Assembly: GCF_902459615.1 (NCBI RefSeq)
Contig: NZ_CABPSA010000005.1
Location: 124,001 to 188,000 of the forward strand
Direction of reading: 5' to 3'
Length of the DNA: 64,000 nt
Origin: Pandoraea commovens
GTDB lineage: Bacteria; Pseudomonadota; Gammaproteobacteria; Burkholderiales; Burkholderiaceae
The translations under genes were made by a program, and so were the position numbers. Shown in pieces: positions 10,300 through 19,101 of the stretch. The notes below the pieces were generated by a model. The model ran no database searches. It was not told where the DNA came from and saw only the letters and a program-made list of their open reading frames with translations. Numbering within the stretch: the stretch's first letter is position 1; each line of letters begins with the position of its first letter.

Positions 10300-11811
10300 C
10301 TAGCGCAGACAGGCCCACACGCGCGGCAAATCCAGATGCGCGGCAAACGCGTCGGCCAATCGGTCCAGCGACGCCTCGCGCAGCGCGTTGTAGTCCTGCA
10401 CCGCCAGATCGCGTGCGCCCGCCCACGCGAGCAGCGCTTGCAGTGCATCAGGGGTGTCGAACAGGCCGTGCAGATACGTCCCCATGACCTGATCGTCGGC
10501 CGAGCGGGCACCGTCGGCGACCGGGGCTTGTTCGCCACCGTCCAGCCAGACCGCAGGACGCGCAAGCGCCGCCCCGCGCGTCACCCCCATATGGATCTCG
10601 TAGCCGTTCACCGGCGCGTCGCCAGTGGTGAGACGTCCGGCCACCACGCGCAATTGCTTCTGGGTCTCCATGGTGGTTTCGATCTCCAGCCAGCCGAGGC
10701 CCGAGGTCGTGCCCGCATCCCCCTCGAGACCGAGCGGATCGTGAATCGCAGCACCCAGCATCTGCAAGCCCCCGCAGATGCCCAGCACTTTGCCGCCATA
10801 GCGTAGATGCCGCGCTATCGCCGATTCCCAGCCTTGTGCGCGCAACCACGCGAGATCGGCACGCACGTGCTTGCTCCCGGGCAGGATCACGAGATCGCTG
10901 GCGGGCCACGCCTCGCCCGCACCGACATAACGGAAATCAACTTGCGGATGCGCACGCAAGGCGTCGAAATCGGTGTGATTGCTGATGCGCGGCAAGGCGG
11001 GTACGGTCACGCGCAGACGCGTCTCGCCGCTCGCGGCCTTGTGACGTTCGCCTGGCAGCATGTCCTCGCCGTCGAGATGCAGCCCGTGCAGGTACGGCAA
11101 CACACCCAGCACCGGGATGCCCGTCTTCATCTCTAGCCATTCCAGCCCGCTCGTGAGCAATGACGGATCGCCGCGAAAGCGATTGATGACGAAGCCCTTG
11201 ATACGCGCACGTTCACTGTCCGACAGACACGCCAGCGTGCCGATCAATTGCGCGAAAACGCCTCCCCGATCAATGTCGGCGACGAGCAGCACCGGGGCAT
11301 CGACTGCCTCGGCGAAGCCCATGTTCGCGATGTCGCGCGCGCGCAGGTTCACCTCAGCCGGACTGCCCGCGCCCTCGACCAGCACGGCGTCGTACCCCGT
11401 GCGCAGACGCTCGTACGCGGCCAGCACCGCCGCCATCGCGCGAGGCTTGTACTCCTGATACGCACGCGCATCGAGATCGGCCACGACCTTGCCGCCGATG
11501 ATGACCTGTGCGCCCCGGTCGCTGCTCGGCTTGAGCAGCACGGGATTGAAGTCGGTATGCGGGGCGACGCCTGCTGCTTGCGCCTGCAACGCTTGTGCGC
11601 GCCCGATCTCGCCGCCGTCGGCCGTCACGGCGCTGTTGAGCGCCATGTTCTGCGGCTTGAAGGGGGCGACGCGCACGCCCTCGCGATACAACAGACGACA
11701 AAGACCGGCAACGACCGTGCTCTTGCCCGCATCCGACGACGTCCCCTGAATCATCAGGGTGCCGCGACGCGAGCCGCCGGGTGCTTCGAATTTGACAGGG
11801 ATTTCACTCAT
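10300..11811 (-). CDS. cobQ: Adenosylcobyric acid synthase (glutamine-hydrolysing)
   Basis: CobQ/CbiP amidates four side chains of adenosylcobyrinic acid a,c-diamide to give cobyric acid. The 503-residue product has the N-terminal P-loop-like '[13 protein letters not shown]', '[10 protein letters not shown]' and '[10 protein letters not shown]', and a C-terminal class I glutamine amidotransferase domain with '[10 protein letters not shown]' holding the nucleophile Cys. The ATG at 11811 gives '[13 protein letters not shown]'. It is divergent from cobU across 40 bases, so both must share a very compact promoter region. It belongs to the cobalamin cluster running to 24 kb. Confidence 0.95.
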   Translation of the reverse strand: MSEIPVKFEAPGGSRRGTLMIQGTSSDAGKSTVVAGLCRLLYREGVRVAPFKPQNMALNSAVTADGGEIGRAQALQAQAAGVAPHTDFNPVLLKPSSDRGAQVIIGGKVVADLDARAYQEYKPRAMAAVLAAYERLRTGYDAVLVEGAGSPAEVNLRARDIANMGFAEAVDAPVLLVADIDRGGVFAQLIGTLACLSDSERARIKGFVINRFRGDPSLLTSGLEWLEMKTGIPVLGVLPYLHGLHLDGEDMLPGERHKAASGETRLRVTVPALPRISNHTDFDALRAHPQVDFRYVGAGEAWPASDLVILPGSKHVRADLAWLRAQGWESAIARHLRYGGKVLGICGGLQMLGAAIHDPLGLEGDAGTTSGLGWLEIETTMETQKQLRVVAGRLTTGDAPVNGYEIHMGVTRGAALARPAVWLDGGEQAPVADGARSADDQVMGTYLHGLFDTPDALQALLAWAGARDLAVQDYNALREASLDRLADAFAAHLDLPRVWACLR

Positions 11812-11851
11812 GACGCGGATTATCGCATCGGGCGCTCGTACAATATCCGCC

Positions 11852-12418
11852 ATGACCGACCCTGTCCCGAACTCCCCCGATCTCACCTTCGTACTCGGCG
11901 GCGCGCGCTCCGGCAAGAGCGCGTTCGCCGAACGTCTCGCCACGCAGAGCGGCCTGCCCGTGACCTATGTCGCGACGGCCGCCGTGACCGCCGAACCCGA
12001 GATGCAGGCGCGCATTGCGCATCACCGGGCGAGCCGTCCGGGACATTGGGAGACGGTGGAAGCCGGACGCGAGCTGTCAGACACACTGAGGGAAGTCGCA
12101 CGGGACGGTCATTGCGTGCTTGTTGACTGCTTGCCGCTGTGGCTCGCGGGCTGGCTGTGTCCGCCGGACGATCACCCCGAGGGACCTGCGACGGAAGCGC
12201 AGTGGCAAAGCGTCGTCGACACGCTCGCGCAGACGCTGCTTTCGCTCCCCGGCAAGATCGTCGTCGTCAGCAATGAAATCGGTCTGGGCGTGATCCCGAT
12301 GGGTGCGCTCACGCGGCGTTATGTCGATGAACTCGGACGTCTCAACCAGCGTGTCGCCGCGCTGGCACCGCACGTGCGTTTCGTGGTCGCCGGGCTGCCG
12401 ATGGCCATCAAGGGATAA
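11852..12418 (+). CDS. cobU: Adenosylcobinamide kinase / adenosylcobinamide-phosphate guanylyltransferase
   Basis: Bifunctional CobU/CobP phosphorylates adenosylcobinamide and transfers GMP to it, activating it for nucleotide-loop assembly. The 188-residue protein has the P-loop 'LGGARSGKS', the '[15 protein letters not shown]' segment with the guanylylated His, and '[29 protein letters not shown]', all diagnostic. The ATG at 11852 follows directly on the divergent cobQ promoter region. It leads the plus-strand set cobU-cbiB-cobC, with cbiB 23 bases downstream. Confidence 0.95.
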   Translation: MTDPVPNSPDLTFVLGGARSGKSAFAERLATQSGLPVTYVATAAVTAEPEMQARIAHHRASRPGHWETVEAGRELSDTLREVARDGHCVLVDCLPLWLAGWLCPPDDHPEGPATEAQWQSVVDTLAQTLLSLPGKIVVVSNEIGLGVIPMGALTRRYVDELGRLNQRVAALAPHVRFVVAGLPMAIKG

Positions 12419-12441
12419 GAGAAAACAGGAGTCACTCGCCG

Positions 12442-13422
12442 ATGCTCACAGGACTCGCGCCCGAATCGCTCTGGCTCGCCGCATTGATCGGCGTGTTGCT
12501 CGACGCCTGGCTCGGCGAGCCGCGACGCTGGCACCCGCTGGTCGGCTTCGGCTATATCGCCAACGGTGTCGAGGCATGGCTTAACGATCCCGAGGTGCGC
12601 GACAAGCCGTTCAGCGCCATGACACGTGGCGCGTGGGCGTGGTGCCTCATGCTCGTGATTCCCGTACTGATCGCGTGGGCGCTGACGTTCCTGCCGGGCT
12701 GGGGCGGCATCGTCTGGCAAGCGCTGGCGTTGTACGCGGCGCTCGGTGCCCGCAGTCTGCGCGAACACGTCATGCCCATTGCTCATGCCCTGCGCGACGG
12801 CGATCTGACACAGGCACGCGCCCTCACGGCACGCATCGTTTCACGCGATACGGAAGACGCTAACGCCTCCGATCTCGCGCGCGCCGCCGTCGAATCCACG
12901 CTGGAGAACGGCAACGACGCCATCTTCGGCGCGCTCTTCTGGTTTGCGATTGCCGGTGCGCCCGGCGTCGTGCTGTTCCGTCTGGCCAATACGCTCGACG
13001 CGATGTGGGGCTATCGCACCGACAAGTTTCTATATTTCGGCCGCCCGGCGGCGCGCATCGACGACGTCCTCAACTGGATTCCCGCGCGATTGACGGCAGC
13101 GAGCTACGCGATCTTTGGCGACGTGGCGCGTGCCATCGATTGCTGGCGCACGCAGGCCAGCGCGTGGTCCAGCCCCAACGCCGGTCCCGTGATGGCCGCC
13201 GGTGCGGGTAGCCTCGGCGTTCAGCTTGGCGGCCCGGCGCGATATCACGGGGAGTGGGAAACACGCCCACCGCTCGGCTGCGGCATGGAACCCTCCGCAC
13301 AACACATCAAGGCCGCGTGGCGGCTGATCTCCCGTTCCATGTGGATGTGGCTGATCGTCACGGGCGCGCTCGCGCTGTTCGCTGCATCGCAGGCCGATGC
13401 CATGCCCACCACACTGGTGTAA
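12442..13422 (+). CDS. cbiB: Adenosylcobinamide-phosphate synthase (membrane)
   Basis: CbiB (CobD in aerobic-pathway naming) attaches aminopropanol phosphate to cobyric acid. The 326-residue integral membrane protein has 'LLDAWLGEPRRWHPLVGFG' near the N-terminus, 'RAAVESTLENGNDAIFGALFW' in the middle, and a polar 'GGPARYHGEWETRPPLG' region, the standard family pattern. Several hydrophobic helices are evident, including a final one at the C-terminus. It starts 23 bases after cobU, with cobC 17 bases further on, so the three are one operon. Confidence 0.95.
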   Translation: MLTGLAPESLWLAALIGVLLDAWLGEPRRWHPLVGFGYIANGVEAWLNDPEVRDKPFSAMTRGAWAWCLMLVIPVLIAWALTFLPGWGGIVWQALALYAALGARSLREHVMPIAHALRDGDLTQARALTARIVSRDTEDANASDLARAAVESTLENGNDAIFGALFWFAIAGAPGVVLFRLANTLDAMWGYRTDKFLYFGRPAARIDDVLNWIPARLTAASYAIFGDVARAIDCWRTQASAWSSPNAGPVMAAGAGSLGVQLGGPARYHGEWETRPPLGCGMEPSAQHIKAAWRLISRSMWMWLIVTGALALFAASQADAMPTTLV

Positions 13423-13439
13423 CTCGCTTTCCGATCGTC

Positions 13440-14522
13440 ATGTCTGCATCACCCGCTGCACCCGCACCGTCACCCTCATCGTCACCCTCGAACGCCCCGC
13501 GCCACGGCGGCAATCTCGGCGAGGCGATCCACCGGTTTGGACGCCCTCGCGAAGACTGGCTGGATCTGTCGACCGGCATCAATCCCGTGGGATATCCGGT
13601 GCCGATGCCACCACCGAGTGTCTGGCGTGATCTCCCCGACGCCTTCGACGACCTCTGCGACGTGGCTGCCCGCTATTACGGCGTGCCGGTGGACACCGTC
13701 GTGCCCTGCGCCGGTTCGCAGGCGGTCATCCGCGCGCTGCCCGCGCTGCTTCGACCGGGACGCGTCGCCGTCGCATCCCTCACGTACAGCGAATACGCAC
13801 CGGCATTCGCGCACGCCGGACACACGCTCGTCCCATGGCTCGGACCGGAAGCTGGCTTGCCGGATGTCGACTACCTCGTCTGGGTCAACCCCGACAATCC
13901 CACGACGCGATCCGTCTCACGTGAGACGCTCGCCCAATGGCAAGCGCAACTGACGGCGCGCGGCGGCATGCTGATCGTCGACGAAGCCTTTGCGGACGTA
14001 TCCCCTGCTACGTCGATGACGCCCCACGCGGGCGAAGACGGCCTCGTCATCCTGCGCTCGGTCGGCAAGTTCTTCGGACTGGCGGGGATCCGTGCGGGCT
14101 TCGCCTTGTGCCCGAAAGGGCTTGGCACACGTCTGACCGAACGGCTCGGTGCATGGACGATCAGCGGTCCGGCAAGGTTCGCAGTGCGAACCGCTCTGAG
14201 CGACACGGCGTGGCAACTGGCGACGCGGGAACGTTTGTTGCGGGAAGGTGAACGACTGTTATCGCTGTTGCGCGACCAGCGCTGGCCAACGGTCGGCACA
14301 CCGCTATTTGCCTGGACGGCGCATGCGCTCGCGCCGCAATGGCACGCGCAACTGGCAGAACAAGGCGTATGGACGCGCTTGTTCGATGCACGCCCGATCT
14401 CGTTGGTGGATGGCATCGAAACGCTGCCGAGCCTGCGTTTGGGCCTGCCCGCGACTGAAGACGAATGGCAGCGGCTGGTGGGTGCACTGACGGCGCTGCG
14501 TCCCGGATTCCGTCGTGAATGA
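13440..14522 (+). CDS. cobC: Threonine-phosphate decarboxylase CobC (PLP enzyme)
   Basis: Makes (R)-1-amino-2-propanol phosphate, the arm that CbiB attaches. The 360-residue fold-type I aminotransferase-like protein contains 'HGGNLGEAIHRFGRP' at the N-terminus, 'LSTGINP', 'VNPDNPT' and the PLP-lysine motif 'SVGKFFGLAGIRAGF'. The ATG at 13440 lies 17 bases after cbiB. Upstream in-frame codons overlap cbiB and are not likely translated. The Ser/Pro/Ala-rich first 20 residues are poorly conserved. The gene name is shared with the unrelated phosphatase at 16532. Confidence 0.93.
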   Translation: MSASPAAPAPSPSSSPSNAPRHGGNLGEAIHRFGRPREDWLDLSTGINPVGYPVPMPPPSVWRDLPDAFDDLCDVAARYYGVPVDTVVPCAGSQAVIRALPALLRPGRVAVASLTYSEYAPAFAHAGHTLVPWLGPEAGLPDVDYLVWVNPDNPTTRSVSRETLAQWQAQLTARGGMLIVDEAFADVSPATSMTPHAGEDGLVILRSVGKFFGLAGIRAGFALCPKGLGTRLTERLGAWTISGPARFAVRTALSDTAWQLATRERLLREGERLLSLLRDQRWPTVGTPLFAWTAHALAPQWHAQLAEQGVWTRLFDARPISLVDGIETLPSLRLGLPATEDEWQRLVGALTALRPGFRRE

Positions 14523-14784
14523 CGTTTTCGGGAACTGACGCAGATCGGACCCATCCAATTTTCCCGTTATGCTTCAGAACGGGTGTACGTTGCCCGGGGA
14601 TATCCCACGAATGGCCGAGTGACTGCCCAGAGGCTGCTTACGCGGTATTAAATAACGGGTGTTCCTGTCGTTTTCGTTACAAATTGAAGCATTTCTGCAA
14701 CAAATGCACACAGTCATCGCCGAAGGGCGCCGCTAGACTGAAGGTTCTTTCGCAAGGGCTTTCCCCAATCAAAAGGACGACCAA

Positions 14785-14997
14785 ATGAAAAAACTGCCTC
14801 TGTTGCTCGCCACGCTTCTGACCGCCACTATCGTGACGGTGGGTTGCTCCAAAAAGGAAGACCAATCGGCCGCCCCGGCAGCTGACACGACCACGACCGC
14901 ACCGGCACCGGCTGCGGCCAGCGATGCAGGCGGCGGCGCCATGAGCGCCCCGGCTTCGGACGCAGGTGCCGCAGCACCCGCACCGGCATCGAACTAA
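14785..14997 (+). CDS. Small Ala/Pro-rich lipoprotein
   Basis: A 70-residue product with a classical lipoprotein signal ('MKKLPLLLATLLTATIVTVGC', Cys21), then a short charged segment 'SKKEDQ' and a low-complexity Ala/Pro/Thr/Ser tail. AAAGGA lies about seven bases before the ATG. There is no recognisable domain. It is followed by a strong GC-rich hairpin, so it is probably monocistronic. The 262-base gap before it holds no other gene; it includes a weak CCCGTT/AACGGG hairpin near 14565. Function unknown. Confidence 0.7.
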   Translation: MKKLPLLLATLLTATIVTVGCSKKEDQSAAPAADTTTTAPAPAAASDAGGGAMSAPASDAGAAAPAPASN

Positions 14998-15017
14998 CGC
15001 TACACCGCGTTAGACAC

Positions 15018-15052
15018 CGCGCCCCCTGAACGCTTCGGCGTCAGGGGGCGCG
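15018..15052. terminator. Strong GC hairpin after the small lipoprotein gene
   Basis: A 12-pair stem CGCGCCCCCTGA/TCAGGGGGCGCG encloses an inner CGC-TTCG-GCG hairpin. It lacks a long T-run, with only GTCGTTTCGG downstream, so termination strength is uncertain. Confidence 0.6.
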
Positions 15053-15097
15053 GTCGTTTCGGTCGACGGGTTCTTGTCGACGGCCTGGATCGGCGCG

Positions 15098-15265
15098 TTA
15101 CCTCACCACAGCTACCCCTGCGTCGAGCACGCCATAGGCTTGCACTTTGCTAGTGCTCGTTGCACTGGTTCCCGATCCAGACCCACCGCCCGGCGCAGCG
15201 CACCCGGCGAGCATCGCGACCAACACCAGCGCCGCAGCGCCCACTATTCCCATATTTCGCTTCAC
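15098..15265 (-). CDS. Very small lipoprotein
   Basis: A 55-residue product starting at GTG 15265 (AAGGAG eight bases upstream), with signal 'VKRNMGIVGAAALVLVAMLAGC' and a clear Leu-Ala-Gly-Cys lipobox. The mature part is only about 33 residues: Gly/Ser-rich, then 'KVQAYGVLDAGVAVVR'. An in-frame upstream TTG at 15391 gives an implausible leader. It is convergent with the lipoprotein at 14785 and divergent from btuF. The compact size and good signal suggest a real gene of unknown role. Confidence 0.6.
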   Translation of the reverse strand: MKRNMGIVGAAALVLVAMLAGCAAPGGGSGSGTSATSTSKVQAYGVLDAGVAVVR

Positions 15266-15516
15266 GACGTCGACTCCTTCAGTTCTATCCGGCACGGCTG
15301 GCATGCCGCCGAATGCCACGCATCTTTCGACACCCGTTGCGTGACATCGGTTCGCAGGACGGTCTTTCAAACGCTTGTCGCCGCGCCCCAACCCGCAGAA
15401 AATGGCGAGTCCGTGGCGGGAATGATCTCATTTTTCGACGTTTCTTTATCGACGCGTCTCGCACCCGCCTGCCCTTACACCTGTCTCGCTTCGCGCTCAT
15501 CGAACGCATCGCCCCC

Positions 15517-16473
15517 ATGTCGCTGATATCGCTGCCCCGCCCGGCCATGCTCACCCGCCTACGCGTTCAGACGCTTGCCCTCGCCATCGCCTGCCTCGCA
15601 GGTGCGCCCCTGTCCGGCGCACATGCCGCCGTCTCCGTGAAAGACGACTCCGGCGCGACCGTCACGTTGCCTGCCCCGGCGCAACGCGTGGTCAGTCTGT
15701 CCCCGCACGCCACGGAGTTGCTGTTCGCCGCCGGTGCGGGCGACAAGGTCGTGGGCGTGGTGAAGTACTCCGACTACCCCGAGGCGGCGCAGCGCCTGCC
15801 GCACGTGGGCGATAACAGCGCGCTCGATCTCGAACGCATTCTCGCGCTCAAGCCCGATCTGCTCGTCGTGTGGATGCACGGCAATTCGCAGCGTCAGGTC
15901 GAGGCGCTGCGTCAGTTGAAGTTGCCCGTGTTCTATTCGGAGCCGAAACATCTGACGGATCTGCCAGCCGCAATCGAGACGCTCGGCATACTGATGGGCA
16001 CGCCTGCCAGGGCGAAGGAATCCGCAGACGCTTTCCGTGCGCGCTATGAAGCGTTGCGCAAGCAATATGCGTCGCGCGCGCCCGTGCCGGTGTTCTATCA
16101 GGTGTGGACGCAGCCGCTCATGACGCTGAACGGCACGCATATGGTGAGCGACGTGATCCGCCTGTGCGGCGGTGTGAATGTCTTCGCGGACGAATCGGCG
16201 CTTGTGCCGCGCGTGTCCATCGAAGCGGTGCTGGCCAAAGCGCCGGAAGCGATGTTCACCGCGACGCCCGGGGCCACGAAGTCCGACAAGCCGCTGGCCA
16301 CGCTGGATAACTGGCGCAAGTGGCCGCAACTCCCGGCCGTCGCGCACAACAATCTGTTCGGCATCGACGGCGACCTCATCAACCGTCCCAGCCCGCGCAT
16401 TCTCGATGGCGCCCGCACGATGTGCGAAGACCTCGATATCGCACGCTCGCGTCGGACGGCTTCGGCGAAGTAA
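15517..16473 (+). CDS. btuF: Cobalamin-binding periplasmic protein BtuF-like
   Basis: Substrate-binding partner of the BtuCD importer. The 318-residue protein has a signal peptide ending near 'GAHA', then 'QRVVSLSPHATELLFAAGAGDKVVGV', 'SDYPEAAQRLPHVGD' and 'ALKPDLLVVW', the standard cluster A-II (BtuF/FhuD) fold pattern. 'MSDVIRLCGGVNVFAD'-like sequence marks the second lobe. Start 15517 is preferred; Met at 15547 would shorten the n-region. It is separate from btuCD, running in the opposite direction and converging on the phosphatase cobC. I see no riboswitch in its 250-base upstream region, unlike btuB. Confidence 0.92.
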   Translation: MSLISLPRPAMLTRLRVQTLALAIACLAGAPLSGAHAAVSVKDDSGATVTLPAPAQRVVSLSPHATELLFAAGAGDKVVGVVKYSDYPEAAQRLPHVGDNSALDLERILALKPDLLVVWMHGNSQRQVEALRQLKLPVFYSEPKHLTDLPAAIETLGILMGTPARAKESADAFRARYEALRKQYASRAPVPVFYQVWTQPLMTLNGTHMVSDVIRLCGGVNVFADESALVPRVSIEAVLAKAPEAMFTATPGATKSDKPLATLDNWRKWPQLPAVAHNNLFGIDGDLINRPSPRILDGARTMCEDLDIARSRRTASAK

Positions 16474-16481
16474 ATCGGCCA

Positions 16482-16505
16482 AACAAGGCGGCCAACAAGG
16501 CGGCC
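16482..16505. repeat. Two tandem 12-bp units after btuF
   Basis: AACAAGGCGGCC occurs twice back to back (16482-16493, 16494-16505) in the 58-base gap between the convergent btuF and cobC stop codons. A possible replication-slippage relic; no function is evident. Confidence 0.7.
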
Positions 16506-16531
16506 AGCGAAGCGGCAGCAGCGACGTGCGG

Positions 16532-17134
16532 TTACACGTGCGTTTGCACGTTCCAGTGAATCAGACGCGCGTTGCCGTCGTCGGCAATATGCAGATGACA
16601 GATGCTGCCGAAGTCGAGTGCCCACGACAGGCACGTGGTCGTCGGCAGACGCAACGCCGTGGCCATGTGCAGACGGATCGGCCCGGCGTGACCGATCACA
16701 ACGTGCACCTCGTCGTTGTCCGATGCCTGCGAGCGCAACTCACGCGCCCACGTGTCCACGCGCACCACAACGTCGCGGGCCGACTCGCCGCCGGGCGGCG
16801 CAAAGCCAGCGATGTTTTGTGCCCACGCGTCGAGCGCACTGCGATGGATCTCGTCCCATGCACGCATTTCCCACTCGCCGAAGTGCATCTCGGCGAGGCG
16901 GGTATCGACGTGATGCGGCGCATGAAACATAGACGACAGCCAACTTGCCGGGATTCGCGCACGCATCAGGTGACTGCTGTGCACCGCAGTCAGCGGCCGG
17001 TCTCCGATAGCACTGCGGATTCGCGCGACCAGCGTCCCATGTTGAATAGGTTCGATTAGCGGCACATCCGTCTGACCGTAGCAGACACCCGACGCCACAT
17101 CGGGCTGCGGATGACGCACCAGAATCAGATCCAT
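16532..17134 (-). CDS. cobC: Alpha-ribazole-phosphate phosphatase, histidine phosphatase family
   Basis: Removes the 5' phosphate of alpha-ribazole phosphate or adenosylcobalamin 5'-phosphate at the end of nucleotide-loop assembly. The 200-residue product has the N-terminal phospho-His motif as 'LVRHPQ' (family usually RHG or RHxx), 'EMHFGEWEMRAWDEI' with the acid/base Glu, and 'VVIGHAGPIR' with the second catalytic His. The ATG at 17134 overlaps the end of cobS by 10 bases, so translation is coupled. It is the last gene of the riboswitch-led operon. Confidence 0.9.
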   Translation of the reverse strand: MDLILVRHPQPDVASGVCYGQTDVPLIEPIQHGTLVARIRSAIGDRPLTAVHSSHLMRARIPASWLSSMFHAPHHVDTRLAEMHFGEWEMRAWDEIHRSALDAWAQNIAGFAPPGGESARDVVVRVDTWARELRSQASDNDEVHVVIGHAGPIRLHMATALRLPTTTCLSWALDFGSICHLHIADDGNARLIHWNVQTHV

Positions 17135-17976
17135 GCGCACACCGTGAGATAGAGCGCCAGCTCGCCGAGTTGCTGCGCGAAGCCCAGCGTGTCGCCGGTG
17201 TAGCCACCGAGGCGTCGGCGCAGATAGCGGATGAACGCCGCACGCAATGCGATCAGAACTACCAGGCTGGTCACACCGGCTCGCCAATCGGGCCATAGCC
17301 ACCACGGCGCGCTGCAAAGTACACCGAACATCAGTCCGGCGAGACTCAGCCGTTGCGCCACCGGCTTCGCCTTGCCTTCGGGACGCACGTAGTCGAGGGC
17401 GCGCAGCAGACTGATTGCCATGCTACGGCTCGCCGCATGCGCGCCGATCAGCACCACGGCAAAGCCCCCCCACCCGACCGACGCCTGAATGTCGACGAGC
17501 GCCTGCCACTTGACCGCCAGCGCGAGCCACAGCGCCACAGCGCCGTAAGTCCCGATGCGCGAATCGTGCATGATCTCCAGCACGCGCTCGCGCTCGAACG
17601 CCCCACCGAACGCGTCGACGGAATCGGCCAGTCCGTCTTCGTGAAATGCGCCCGTGAGCAACACGCTCACACCCAGCCCCAGCGCAATGGCGAGATGCGG
17701 CGAACATAGGTGCCCCATCGCCACCGTCAACAACGCCACCAGCGCACCGACGAACACGCCGACGAGCGGGAAATACCGCGTCGCGGCGTTCAGTTGCTCA
17801 GGCGAATAACCCACCCACTGCGGAATCGGCACACGCGTGAAGAAGCCGAGCGCGGTCAGGAACAGACGCAACTGTCCCCGGAATCCGCCGAACGAGACCC
17901 GCACGCGATCCTGCACCACAGGCACATGTGTCGGCGGTACCGTGTCGTCGGAAGGATCGGGGGCGGAGGTCGTCAT
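17125..17976 (-). CDS. cobS: Adenosylcobinamide-GDP ribazoletransferase (cobalamin synthase)
   Basis: Membrane enzyme joining alpha-ribazole (phosphate) to adenosylcobinamide-GDP. The 283-residue polytopic protein has 'ALGFFTRVPIP' near the start, the Mg-binding 'GAFHEDGLADSVDAFGG' and 'IMHDSRIGTYG', all diagnostic for CobS, plus several hydrophobic helices. The N-terminal 35 residues are a non-conserved polar extension. The ATG at 17976 is preferred over the upstream in-frame start at 18018, which overlaps cobT. It lies 16 bases after cobT. Confidence 0.95.
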   Translation of the reverse strand: MTTSAPDPSDDTVPPTHVPVVQDRVRVSFGGFRGQLRLFLTALGFFTRVPIPQWVGYSPEQLNAATRYFPLVGVFVGALVALLTVAMGHLCSPHLAIALGLGVSVLLTGAFHEDGLADSVDAFGGAFERERVLEIMHDSRIGTYGAVALWLALAVKWQALVDIQASVGWGGFAVVLIGAHAASRSMAISLLRALDYVRPEGKAKPVAQRLSLAGLMFGVLCSAPWWLWPDWRAGVTSLVVLIALRAAFIRYLRRRLGGYTGDTLGFAQQLGELALYLTVCAWI

Positions 17977-17992
17977 TCGTTTGTCGTCTCTT

Positions 17993-19063
17993 TCACGCGC
18001 GGTCGCTGACGCCCGCACCTTCGAACGTCGCCATCTCGCGCAGGAACGCCGCAGCCGCCTGAATCAGAGGCATCGCGAGCGCCGCGCCTGTGCCTTCGCC
18101 GAGACGCAGTCCCAGTTGCAGAAGCGGTTCTGCGCCTAGCGCGTCGAGCATGGCGCGATGCCCGGTTTCGTCCGACGCGTGCGCGAACACGCAGTAATCG
18201 AGCACCGCAGGTGCGACGCGCGCGGCGACCAGCAGTGCCGACGTGCTGATGAAGCCGTCTACCACGATCACAAGGCCGAGCTTCGCGGCGGCAAGATACG
18301 CGCCGGTCATCATCGCAATCTCGAAGCCGCCGAAGGTCGCAAGCGTGTCGAGCGGGTCAGGCGTTTCACCCATTGCCGGATGCGCCGCGAGCGCGCGTTC
18401 GAGCACGGCCGTCTTGCGCGCGAGACCGGCGTCGTCGACACCGGTGCCACGGCCGACACAGTCCGCAAGCGGCAACCCCGTCAGACGCTGCATCAGACAG
18501 GCGGCGGCCGATGTGTTGCCAATGCCCATCTCGCCGAAGCCGATCATGCGCGTGCCGCGCGACGCGTGCGCCACCACACGCGCGGCCCCGGCGGCAAGTG
18601 CCGTCTCCAGTTGCTCGCGCGTCATGGCGGGTGTGTCGACAAAGTTCTGCGTGCCGCGCGCGACGGGAATGTCCACGAGCGACGCGTGGGCCGGGAAGTC
18701 CGCCGCCACGCCCGCATTGATCACTTCCATCTCGATGCCGCCAGCGCGACAGAAGACATTGATGGCGGCGCCGCCGCGCAGGAAGTTGAGCACCATCTGC
18801 GCCGTCACGGCCTGCGGATAGGGACTCACGCCCGAAGCCACGACGCCGTGATCGCCCGCGAACACCAGCATGGCGGGACGTGCGAGTTCCGGCGTCGCGC
18901 TCTGCTGAATGCGGCCGATCCGGTGCGCCACGCGCTCCAGTGCGCCGAGACTGCCGGGCGGCTTCGTCTTGATGTCGATGGCGTGCTGGAGCGCGGCGTC
19001 CATGGCTGTCGACGGCGCGGCGATGTCGAAGAGTTCTGCCAGCAAGGGGCTGAATGCGGTCAT
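17993..19063 (-). CDS. cobT: Nicotinate-nucleotide--dimethylbenzimidazole phosphoribosyltransferase
   Basis: Makes alpha-ribazole 5'-phosphate, the lower-ligand nucleotide. The 356-residue protein shows 'IDIKTKPPGSLGALE', 'VFAGDHGVVASGVSPYPQ', 'NAGVAADF', 'GFGEMGIGNTSAAACL' and 'GFISTSALLVA', the full CobT signature set. The start at 19063 matches the family length; a longer in-frame reading up to 19450 runs into btuR and is not real. It lies 38 bases downstream of btuR in the same operon. Confidence 0.96.
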   Translation of the reverse strand: MTAFSPLLAELFDIAAPSTAMDAALQHAIDIKTKPPGSLGALERVAHRIGRIQQSATPELARPAMLVFAGDHGVVASGVSPYPQAVTAQMVLNFLRGGAAINVFCRAGGIEMEVINAGVAADFPAHASLVDIPVARGTQNFVDTPAMTREQLETALAAGAARVVAHASRGTRMIGFGEMGIGNTSAAACLMQRLTGLPLADCVGRGTGVDDAGLARKTAVLERALAAHPAMGETPDPLDTLATFGGFEIAMMTGAYLAAAKLGLVIVVDGFISTSALLVAARVAPAVLDYCVFAHASDETGHRAMLDALGAEPLLQLGLRLGEGTGAALAMPLIQAAAAFLREMATFEGAGVSDRA

Positions 19064-19101
19064 ACGGGAACGTCCTGAAACGATGAGCAGTGAGACTGAA
19101 A

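Noticed and set aside
15266-15516. A second cobalamin riboswitch ahead of btuF
   Set aside because: I looked for GCCACTG, CTGCCCCCGCAACGG and the AGCCCGGATAC motif on both strands and found none.
16532-17134. RHP instead of RHG in the CobC phosphatase as evidence of inactivation
   Set aside because: The family tolerates variation at this position, and the second catalytic His and Glu are intact.
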